From assembly GCA_030605675.1 (NCBI GenBank), contig JAUWHV010000154.1, forward strand, positions 1 through 14,540: 14,540 bases of DNA, in the 5' to 3' direction. Below the pieces are notes generated by a model that saw only the letters and a program-made list of their open reading frames with translations, did no database searches and was not told the origin of the DNA. The position numbers and the translations under genes were made by a program. This document shows, one piece after another, positions 6,885 through 12,953 of this stretch. Source of the stretch: Deltaproteobacteria bacterium. GTDB lineage: Bacteria; Desulfobacterota; Dissulfuribacteria; Dissulfuribacterales; UBA3076. Each line of letters opens with the position of its first letter. Positions within the stretch are counted from its first letter, which is position 1.

Positions 6885-7949
6885 TTACGCAAGATGTTTA
6901 ACTACCAAGCGAAGGAGCGTGTTTGTTGTAAATTTTTTGGCTGCACCCTCGGGCAAATCCTTATAGAGGACCTCTGCCCTGGCACTTTGCCTGTGTCCGC
7001 CGGCTGACCCTATTTTTCCAAAGACCCGGGCCGCCAGTTTGCCTGCATTTTTCTTGTATCCATCGCAGCGAAAGATGACTACCAGCTTTTCTCCACACTG
7101 GCCGGATATTATGACCCAGCCTATGTCATGAATATGTGCAAAAAAATCGGCTACCACGACAAGAATATCCGGATTTCCAACGCGGCCCAGATGGACATAA
7201 ATACGTTTTTTGCTGGTTATCATGGTTTCCAGGGCGATCTTGAAATATTTCAGTTCTGATCGCCTTATATCAGCAGTCTCTATCTTATTCAGCAGTTGCT
7301 GATTGATCCGCTTAAAGAGGTATTGAAAACATAGTACATCAGATGGAGAGGTCTTTTTGGTAAAGTTTTGGGTATCGGCTTTGATGCCGTAAAAAAGTGC
7401 TGTTGCAAGTGCTACCGTAGGATTTATCTTGGCGGCCTTCAGGTATTCTGTAAGCATGGAGGCAACTGCTCCATATTCCGGCCGTATGTCTACAAAGGGG
7501 GCATCCCATCCATCAGTGACAGGGTGATGGTCTATTACCGCATTATAAGAAATTGAAGCCAGATCCGGATGGTGCGGGGGCTGGGAATCTATCAGCACGA
7601 ATTTGGTGTATTGATCCTGCTTTGTCCCCCTCATGCGATACAGGGGAATTTTGAGAAAATCTCTCATCGCAAGATTATTTACACGCTTTATCTCATTATT
7701 GTGAACGATTGTTACCTCTTCCACTCTTCGACCGAGCAATCTTTTTACTGCCTTGGCACTGGCCATGGCATCCGGGTCAGCTACTATTACGACCAGTACG
7801 CGATCGTCCCGTTTGAAGATCTGCAAGAAAGAGCGGAGACGTTCTTTGTTAGAGAGCCTTTTTGTGATACGCGCACTTTGATCAGGAGATTGTGGCGAAC
7901 CAGCTTTTTTGGGATCGTGTTTATTGTTATTATTAACTGAGTTTGTCAT
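6885..7949 (-). CDS. DHH/DHHA1-family phosphoesterase (NrnA-like)
   Basis: 354 aa. The DHH domain motifs appear in order: VVIVADPDAMASA (Asp58 and Asp60, motif I), FVLIDSQPPHHPD (Asp121, motif II), AVIDHHPV (Asp140-His141-His142, motif III) and FYGIKADTQNF (Asp192, motif IV). A DHHA1 substrate-binding domain ends with GKIGSAGGHRQSARAE (311-326), close to the family GGGHxxAA loop. Such enzymes are Mn-dependent phosphodiesterases that degrade nanoRNA, pApA/c-di-AMP products or pAp; which one applies here is not visible. The first about 35 residues are a polar, charged extension outside the domain. The ribosome site is weak (GAGG about 14 nt upstream), so the true start is not fixed. It is first of a likely DHH - FmdB-like pair, with a possible promoter at 8028-8057. 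Confidence 0.82.
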   Translation of the reverse strand: MTNSVNNNNKHDPKKAGSPQSPDQSARITKRLSNKERLRSFLQIFKRDDRVLVVIVADPDAMASAKAVKRLLGRRVEEVTIVHNNEIKRVNNLAMRDFLKIPLYRMRGTKQDQYTKFVLIDSQPPHHPDLASISYNAVIDHHPVTDGWDAPFVDIRPEYGAVASMLTEYLKAAKINPTVALATALFYGIKADTQNFTKKTSPSDVLCFQYLFKRINQQLLNKIETADIRRSELKYFKIALETMITSKKRIYVHLGRVGNPDILVVVADFFAHIHDIGWVIISGQCGEKLVVIFRCDGYKKNAGKLAARVFGKIGSAGGHRQSARAEVLYKDLPEGAAKKFTTNTLLRLVVKHLA

Positions 7950-8027
7950 TTTACTATTACAAGAGCCTCATAAGGCATTTGGGTCTGCCGACAAAATAAG
8001 CACGGTTTGCATTAAGGAGAAGGAGCA

Positions 8028-8057
8028 ATTCTAAATTAGTCAAGTTGATTAGTTCAA
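8028..8057 (-). promoter_or_regulatory. Possible sigma-70-type promoter for the DHH gene
   Basis: In minus sense, TTGAAC (-35, 4 of 6) and TAGAAT (-10, 5 of 6) are separated by 18 nt. It would start transcription about 70 nt before the DHH start codon. It is a pattern match only. Confidence 0.3.
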
Positions 8058-8066
8058 GAAATATTT

Positions 8067-8261
8067 GGCATCCCTCATTTACCAGTTTACACTTTTTTCG
8101 AAAAAGCGTGTATTATAGACTGGAAATCTGAAATTCGAAATCAGGTAACTCATTTACATCTTTGTATTTTTCCCAATTTCCAATTTCCAGTTTCCAATTT
8201 CACTGCCAAAACACAAGATCAACAGAGTGTAAACTACTTTTGATCTGTCGTGAAAGATGCT
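8067..8261. mobile_element. MITE-like element, copy A (195 bp)
   Basis: The ends read GGCATCCCTCA (left) and, on the other strand, AGCATCTTTCA (right). GTTTACACT recurs inside both ends, 18 and 27 nt in. The interior holds 7-bp-period runs (GAAATTC-type and TTTCCAA-type) that pair with each other. It is flanked by 8-bp near-duplications AAATATTT (8059-8066) and GAATATTT (8262-8269). It aligns over its length with copy B at 9329-9505 and carries no reading frame of note. It fills most of the 337-bp gap between the DHH and cobJ genes. Confidence 0.75.
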
Positions 8262-8286
8262 GAATATTTGTGTCTTTTATCTTGCT

Positions 8287-9063
8287 TCACGGTATTACAT
8301 AACCCCTGGGGGTTATCATCCTGTCCTGCCACACAAAGGTCTGACTGTTTCCAACTATTATTGTAGTCTGCATATCAATATCCTGGTTTGCAAGGTCGGA
8401 TAGTGTGGTAATAATAACAGTCTCTCCTTGTCTCATTGCCCTTCGAACTATCCCAACAGGGGTAGAAAATTTTCTATACTCCTTGAGTATTTTCACTGCT
8501 TCCTCAAGCTGTTTGATCCTGCGGCGGCTTCTGGGATTATAAATGACAACAACAAAGTCTGCCTGACCTGCAGCATGTAGGCGTTTAACAATAAGATCCC
8601 ATGGGGTCAGGATGTCGCTAAGGCTAATCACTGAGAAATCGTGGGCAAGGGGAGCGCCAAGCCTTGAAGAACAGGCGTTTAGAGCTGAAATGCCGGGAAT
8701 AATATTCACTTCAACCTGTGTGCCTTCCGGATGGGCTTGCAGGATTTGTAGTACCAATCCGGCCAGTCCATAGATCCCGGGATCGCCACTACAGACCATG
8801 GCCACGCGTTTGCCGGAAAGGGCAAGATCCACCGCGGCCCTGCAGCGATCAACCTCCTGCCTCATGCCGGTTGCGATGACCTCTTTCTCCGGACCTAAGA
8901 TCGGGCGTATAAGGTCGATGTAGGTCTTATAACCGATTATTACGTCTGAAGCAGCTAAGCTGTCAAGGGCAACAGGGGCCATCCACATGGGATCTCCAGG
9001 GCCAAGGCCGAGAACGTCCAGCCTTCCAACTTTATGATCAAAAGAGTCTGATGCTATTATCAT
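8287..9063 (-). CDS. cobJ: (Cobalt-)precorrin-3B C17-methyltransferase
   Basis: 258 aa, the usual length of CobJ/CbiH. It is a class III SAM-dependent tetrapyrrole methylase: GLGPGDP (19-25) near the N-terminus, GYKTYIDLI (44-52), the VAMVCSGDPGIYGLAG loop (87-102), IIPGISALNACSSRLGAPLAHDF (121-143) and VVIYNPRSRRR (172-182). The enzyme methylates C-17 with ring contraction in cobalamin biosynthesis. In an anaerobe the substrate would be the cobalt-containing form (CbiH). No other cobalamin gene is adjacent, unlike the usual cob/cbi clusters; the gene stands alone between two MITE copies. The ribosome site is not clear (ATAAG just before the ATG). About ten residues precede the first conserved strand, so an alternative start is conceivable. 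Confidence 0.9.
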   Translation of the reverse strand: MIIASDSFDHKVGRLDVLGLGPGDPMWMAPVALDSLAASDVIIGYKTYIDLIRPILGPEKEVIATGMRQEVDRCRAAVDLALSGKRVAMVCSGDPGIYGLAGLVLQILQAHPEGTQVEVNIIPGISALNACSSRLGAPLAHDFSVISLSDILTPWDLIVKRLHAAGQADFVVVIYNPRSRRRIKQLEEAVKILKEYRKFSTPVGIVRRAMRQGETVIITTLSDLANQDIDMQTTIIVGNSQTFVWQDRMITPRGYVIP

Positions 9064-9173
9064 CTTATAGTTTTGGACTACTTCTTTATTATGTACTAAA
9101 AGTTAATTTTAACGTCCAAAGATAAATATTACACCAAGTCGCAGTATCAGCAAATGGCACTATGGAGGATCTC

Positions 9174-9311
9174 TTGCGAAAAGGCTTAAGGTGTTACCAC
9201 TGGGTCTGGTTGGCGCTCATGGCTAAGTTTGGCTGGGATGTGGCTGGAACCTGGATTAAAAAAAAGAGGGCAAAAAAGGTAAACCACGAAAACGAAAAGA
9301 AAGATGCCTAA
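9174..9311 (+). CDS. Possible small basic tryptophan-rich peptide (45 aa)
   Basis: An open frame of 45 codons that I found by eye; it is not recognised. It begins at a TTG with a strong Shine-Dalgarno GGAGG exactly 5 nt upstream (9164-9168). An in-frame ATG at 9162 would give 49 aa but has no ribosome site. Residues 7-28 (CYHWVWLALMAKFGWDVAGTWI) are hydrophobic and aromatic, with five Trp in the peptide overall, followed by a strongly basic tail (KKKRAKKV). That suggests a membrane-surface or short transmembrane peptide. It runs divergently from cobJ, and MITE copy B begins 17 bp after its stop. It could be chance in a 470-bp gap; the good SD and non-random composition are the only evidence. 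Confidence 0.4.
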   Translation: MRKGLRCYHWVWLALMAKFGWDVAGTWIKKKRAKKVNHENEKKDA

Positions 9312-9328
9312 AAAAGCAATCATAAACT

Positions 9329-9505
9329 GGCATCCTTCATTCACCAGTTTACACTTGTCGAAACTGGAAATTCGAAATTCGAAATTAGGTAACGCATCTA
9401 CATCTTTGTGTTTTTCCCAATTTCAAGTTTCAAATTTCAAATTTCACTGCCAAAATACAAGACCAACAAAGTGTAAACCACTTTTGACTTGTCGTGAAGA
9501 ATGCC
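9329..9505. mobile_element. MITE-like element, copy B (177 bp) with perfect 8-bp target duplication
   Basis: The element begins GGCATCCTTCA and ends so that the other strand reads GGCATTCTTCA (10 of 11). GTTTACACTT occurs 18 nt inside the left end and 27 nt inside the right end, as in copy A. CATAAACT lies directly outside both ends (9321-9328 and 9506-9513), a perfect 8-bp duplication that indicates a comparatively recent insertion. Internal heptamer runs (GAAATTC units and TTTCAAA units) pair. There is no transposase frame. The 8-bp duplication and TTTACAC word recall IS256-type ends, while GG ends with 8 bp also occur in ISL3, IS6 and IS1595; the parent family is unresolved. Confidence 0.8.
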
Positions 9506-9534
9506 CATAAACTCCGTATTTATTTCAAATCATT

Positions 9535-10224
9535 TCATTTCATCAAATAACCCTTGAGCCGGATATCTTCCACTCTAAGCGGTGCAAGCTCAAGATTTAG
9601 ACACCTGACTATTGGTTGTCTGTATTGCATCAGGATATTTTCTTGAATACCTGAGCTTATATCGATCCCCTTTAGTTCGCTGTAGATTGTGTCTCTGACC
9701 CAGGCCTCTTTTTTCCGAATTGCTTGCTTTGTCTTGGCATCAGAAACAATAAGTTCCACTTGCAATTTAAAAAAAATCATTTCCTTGTCCCGTTGCGCAG
9801 GGATAAGAAAAGGATCAAGATCCAAGGTTTCAAAATCACCATAATTGGCCAAGGTGTCCGGGATATCTTCTTTAACCGCACTGTGTGGCTCAAAAAACGG
9901 AGCCGAAAGATTCCACAGAAGCACAAGTCCCACTGTGAGTAGAATTCCCGACGCCCCTGTTATGGTCCAAATAATCCAAGATGCTTCGTTCGGCAGTTTG
10001 GCCTCCGCGGTCTCTTGTGGCCGGATATCAACCGGGTGATCTCCTTCATCCCATAATTTGTCTTCAGAAAGTACCACTTCAAAGTCATTTTCCAGTGACT
10101 CTCTTGCGTCTGCATCGGCCTGCGGACTATTATCACCTGAGTCCTTTACCGGTTTGGTGATTTCTAGAGATGGTCCTTCTTTAGAACCGGTTTTATCTTT
10201 AAAAATAGAAGTGTCTTGAGTCAC
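9535..10224 (-). CDS. FliL-like single-pass membrane protein
   Basis: 229 aa with a GTG start. Residues 1-80 are an acidic, probably disordered cytoplasmic segment. One transmembrane helix spans about 82-104 (WIIWTITGASGILLTVGLVLLW). The C-terminal part (about 135-229) has the pattern of FliL: LDPFLIPAQ, a strand FFKLQVELIV, a helix with KKEAWVRDTIYSELKG, and a final strand VEDIRLKGYLMK resembling the FliL C-terminus. FliL sits beside the stator ring of the flagellar motor. The flagellar sigma factor and FlhG upstream support the call. Against a standard FliL, the N-terminal extension is long and overall similarity is only pattern-level. No ribosome site is visible before the GTG, and no other start is available until far downstream. 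Confidence 0.55.
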   Translation of the reverse strand: MTQDTSIFKDKTGSKEGPSLEITKPVKDSGDNSPQADADARESLENDFEVVLSEDKLWDEGDHPVDIRPQETAEAKLPNEASWIIWTITGASGILLTVGLVLLWNLSAPFFEPHSAVKEDIPDTLANYGDFETLDLDPFLIPAQRDKEMIFFKLQVELIVSDAKTKQAIRKKEAWVRDTIYSELKGIDISSGIQENILMQYRQPIVRCLNLELAPLRVEDIRLKGYLMK

Positions 10225-10255
10225 AGCAATATATTATCAGGAAAAAATATTGTGG

Positions 10256-10339
10256 GCGTTCACAGGTTCAGGGGTCAAGGGTCAGGGGTCAAGGGTTCAC
10301 TGAAAATTCGAACCGCTGATTCGTGAGTTGTGAATGGAG
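10256..10339. repeat. Direct repeat, copy 1 (84 bp)
   Basis: It begins GCGTTCACAGGTTCAGGGG, with GGGTCA-type heptamers, and closes with CTGATTCGTGAGTTGTGAAT then GGAG. It aligns with 10488-10573 with a 2-nt length difference; the last about 35 nt are most alike. The preceding ATTGTGG (10249-10255) matches the ends of the 1383-1585 element. The rest of the 384-bp gap between the FliL-like gene and fliA, namely 10340-10487, shows no gene or clear signal. Confidence 0.7.
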
Positions 10340-10487
10340 TGGGAAAGCGTTCTATAGACTATGGTGTAAAGGGAAACCGCATCTTGCCAAACCCTGAGTT
10401 TCTTGAAACCTCTATTGATATTTTTTCGATCCATGACTCACTTATCTCATGAATCATGTTATTTATCAACCTAATAAAAAATCGTAA

Positions 10488-10573
10488 CCGTTCACGGGTT
10501 CAAAGGTTCATGGGTTAAGAGGTCCATGGTTTACCGAAAAATTGAACCGTTGATTCGTGAATTTTGAATGGAG
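10488..10573. repeat. Direct repeat, copy 2 (86 bp)
   Basis: It begins CCGTTCACGGGTTCAAAGGT and ends with TTGATTCGTGAATTTTGAAT then GGAG, matching copy 1 at 10256-10339 in the same orientation 232 bp away. The two copies lie downstream of fliA (minus sense) and upstream of the FliL-like gene. A pair of direct repeats this close could recombine and delete the segment between them. Confidence 0.7.
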
Positions 10574-10608
10574 AAGACATGAGAATAGAACGATTTACGG
10601 TTCTAATG

Positions 10609-11403
10609 TTATCCATCGATCTCCTCTGCGACAGAGGCTAAACGGACCCTAAGTCTCAACATGGCCTTGGTGTGCATCTGAGATATGCGGGATTCCGTAT
10701 ATCCCATGATTTCCCCTATTTCTCGCATTGTGAGATCCTCGTAGTAATAAAGAGAGATTACGATTTTTTCCTTTTCCGGGAGAGCGGTTATGGCTTTTAT
10801 CAAAATTTCTTTGATCTCGGTTTTATTCAATAAGGCAAAGGGATTTATCTCACCATCGTCTGCTATTAAATCAAAAAGATCATTTTCATTATTATCCGGC
10901 ATTCTTCTGCGGATAGTTTCAATGTCAAGGAAGGTCACGCTCTTTGTTTTGTCCAACAACTTGTGGAATTTTTCTGTGCTGATTCCCAATGCATCGGCAA
11001 CTTCTTTGTCTTTTGGAGGTCGCTTAAGGTCTTTTTCCAAATATTCGTAGGTCTTTTCCAGTTCTGTAGTCTTTTTCCGTATGGATCTCGGGACCCAATC
11101 AAGGGATCTGAGTTCATCCAATATGGCCCCACGAATACGGAATTCCGCATAAGTCTTGAAGCGGATTTTTTTTGATGAATCAAATTTCTCAATAGCATCC
11201 ATTAATCCAATGACTCCTGAGCTTATGAGATCATCTTGGGATATGTTCGGGGGCAGACGCATGGCGAGTCTTCCAGCAACGTATTTTATCAGAGGAGAAT
11301 ACATGAGGATCAGTTCTTCACGTTTCTCCTGCGTGAGTGATTGACCGTTGCCGAAAAAAGCATCAGTATAATCTTTTAGTGGTATTCTCGCGGTCTTTGC
11401 CAT
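10609..11403 (-). CDS. fliA: RNA polymerase sigma factor for flagellar genes (FliA/WhiG family)
   Basis: 264 aa from the ATG at 11403. Region 2 runs from SPLIKYVAGRLAMRLPPNIS through DDLISSGVIGLMDAIEKFD to RFKTYAEFRIRGAILDELRSLDWVPRS (36-107). Region 3 has KDLKRPPKDKEVADALGIS, and region 4 has LPEKEKIVISLYYYEDLTMREIGEIMG and YTESRISQMHTKAMLRLR (208-252, the -35-binding helix-turn-helix). It directs RNA polymerase to late flagellar and chemotaxis promoters. The open frame extends upstream to 11583, but that part overlaps flhG and does not resemble a sigma factor. Start candidates are this ATG or the GTG at 11406, which has AGGA 9 nt upstream in the end of flhG. It follows flhG by 7 nt or less, so the two are translationally coupled. 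No anti-sigma FlgM gene is in the window. Confidence 0.92.
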   Translation of the reverse strand: MAKTARIPLKDYTDAFFGNGQSLTQEKREELILMYSPLIKYVAGRLAMRLPPNISQDDLISSGVIGLMDAIEKFDSSKKIRFKTYAEFRIRGAILDELRSLDWVPRSIRKKTTELEKTYEYLEKDLKRPPKDKEVADALGISTEKFHKLLDKTKSVTFLDIETIRRRMPDNNENDLFDLIADDGEINPFALLNKTEIKEILIKAITALPEKEKIVISLYYYEDLTMREIGEIMGYTESRISQMHTKAMLRLRVRLASVAEEIDG

Positions 11404-11410
11404 CACTCGC

Positions 11411-12313
11411 TTACATCCTAAGGAGGTGTTCCCAAAAATATTTGACGTTACCAACAGCATGGTTTTCCCTCCTATCATCCAAGATACATTGTGCCAAGTC
11501 CATAAATCCATTACTGGCTTCACATTCGGGAAATATTTCAAGAACCGTCTTCTGGTTTGATACAGCCATGGGGATAGCATCATCTTTTGGAATAAATCCC
11601 AAATAGTCCATGGACAGTAGCCCCAGAAAACGGCTGGCTATTGTTGACAATCGGCGGTAAACATTTTGCGCCTCCTGGCCGTCTTTAGTCCAATTGACCA
11701 GGATGGAAAAATTCCTGACGAGGTGCCTGTTTGCCAACACCTTTATAAGTGCGTAAGCGTCTGTGATGGAGGCGGGCTCAGGGGTCACTATTATTACCCT
11801 CTGCTGAGCCACAATATTGAAATATATCACATTATCGGAGATTCCGGCTGAGGTATCTATGAGCATTACGTCAAAAGAAGCACTCAATTCCTCCATCTCA
11901 TTCAGCAGAAAGAGTTTTTCGGAATTAGTGAGTTTAGCAAGTTCGGGGACCCCCACGGCCGCAGGTAATATTACTACTCCCTCAGGCCCTTCTATAAGCA
12001 CTTCACTGACGCTCTTTTCTCCGGAAAATACGTGTTTTATTGTGTGCTTAGGGGCAAGGCCCAGCATTATATCAATGTTCGCTAAGCCCAGATCGGCATC
12101 CAGTATCATAACCCGTTGTCCCAGCCTGGACATGGCCAGTGCCGTGTTTGTGACAATACTGGTCTTGCCGACGCCACCCTTTCCACTACTGAAAGACAGC
12201 ACTCTTGGATATTTTGAGGTTCTTTCCTTCATTTGGACTAAAAAACCAGTTAGCGTATTCCTTGTTCCATAGCTGTTAATCTCCGATTCCTTTGGTGCTT
12301 CAGCTTGATTCAT
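11411..12313 (-). CDS. flhG: MinD/ParA-like ATPase, flagellar number regulator
   Basis: 300 aa SIMIBI-class ATPase. A deviant Walker A SGKGGVGKTS (43-52) is followed by the switch I region LDADLGLANIDIMLG (71-85), the Walker B-like FDVMLIDTSAGIS, and a C-terminal membrane-targeting-like helix region. FlhG (FleN/YlxH) limits flagellar number, usually by controlling the GTPase FlhF. FlhG position immediately before fliA is the common arrangement in polar-flagellated Gram-negatives. Two oddities: flhF, normally just upstream, is absent and replaced by 630 bp without a recognisable gene; and the N-terminus (MNQAEAPKES) lacks a clear DQAxxLR motif used by FlhG to stimulate FlhF. FlhF could be elsewhere. 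The ribosome site is modest (GAGA about 7 nt before ATG). Confidence 0.85.
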   Translation of the reverse strand: MNQAEAPKESEINSYGTRNTLTGFLVQMKERTSKYPRVLSFSSGKGGVGKTSIVTNTALAMSRLGQRVMILDADLGLANIDIMLGLAPKHTIKHVFSGEKSVSEVLIEGPEGVVILPAAVGVPELAKLTNSEKLFLLNEMEELSASFDVMLIDTSAGISDNVIYFNIVAQQRVIIVTPEPASITDAYALIKVLANRHLVRNFSILVNWTKDGQEAQNVYRRLSTIASRFLGLLSMDYLGFIPKDDAIPMAVSNQKTVLEIFPECEASNGFMDLAQCILDDRRENHAVGNVKYFWEHLLRM

Positions 12314-12943
12314 GAAGACATCTCAACCAGCATGTTTCTATTTCTTTGACCAGTTGAATTGAGAAGAAATGAAATGGCTCTGGGGGGGACGGGATAGAAC
12401 TGAATCAAAAGCAATTGAAAACAGAAAAGCCCTCATTTCCTCTCCCCCTGTCATAATCTGATGTCTCAGTAAGTAGTCCAACCAAATTATGCCTACGTTT
12501 TAATAAGCAACACTTGTACCAAGGGCCTGGAGAAAAATTCTCCTTATATCTTAAGGAAATAGAAGTTAACCCTACACCCGCTTTACAATGAGCCGGATGT
12601 GATCTCTTGAACTGATCAAGCACCGAGCACAAACTCACATACTGTTAAATATTTTTATTAAGAAAACAGAGAGTTGCGTTATTGAAGCCGTCTCTGGCCC
12701 CGCTTTACGGGATAAGATAATAAATGCTTTTAATAACAGATAAACAGGTGAGTAAGCGGATACGGAATACGACAAAAATACGGATGAGATGAACCTTATA
12801 TTCCCAAGGTCAGACTGCAGGATACAAAATTATAGTCAATATTTTGACACAAATGGACGCTCGACAAGAAAGATGACAATTTTTTGTCATTAGGTTTTTA
12901 GTAACCTTGAGCCTTTGAACCCTGAACCCTGAACCCTGAACGG
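12314..12943. other. 630-bp stretch without a convincing gene
   Basis: A 77-codon minus frame at 12405-12638 has no ribosome site or recognisable motif and I do not call it. Small hairpins are present: GGAGAA-AAA-TTCTCC at 12529-12543 and ATGACAA-TTTT-TTGTCAT at 12873-12890. The latter lies 54 nt past the fusion gene (minus sense) and could be a weak terminator. The right end (from about 12904) is a heptamer repeat. The flhG promoter should lie in the left part, but I could not identify it. Confidence 0.5.
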
Positions 12944-12953
12944 TTACGGTAAT
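12904..12953. repeat. Heptamer repeat GAACCCT with CGTTCA-type end at the stop of the fusion gene
   Basis: Three tandem GAACCCT units (12917-12937) are followed by GAACGGTTACGGTAAT. Read in minus sense it starts ATTACCGTAACCGTTCAGGG, which matches the repeat end at 10481-10498 (ATCGTAACCGTTCACGGG). The TAA stop codon of the nitrilase/HldE fusion gene (12944-12946) is inside this repeat end. Confidence 0.6.

Noticed and set aside
9304..9510. 68-codon plus-strand open frame
   Set aside because: It runs through MITE copy B and is explained by the period-7 repeat, whose translation gives a repeating pattern.
10225..10260. Possible FliA-dependent promoter (CCTGATAA) before the FliL-like gene
   Set aside because: The -10-like word has two mismatches to GCCGATAA and no TAAA-type -35 at the right spacing.
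11404..11583. N-terminal extension of the fliA frame
   Set aside because: The extra residues overlap flhG and have no sigma-factor similarity; the family start is at MAKTARIPLK.
12405..12638. 77-codon minus-strand open frame upstream of flhG
   Set aside because: No ribosome site, no recognisable motif, and no operon-like spacing to flhG; composition looks like translated non-coding DNA.
12911..12945. Telomere-like GAACCCT tandem repeat
   Set aside because: Only three units, internal to the chromosome segment and linked to a dispersed repeat family; no telomeric meaning.
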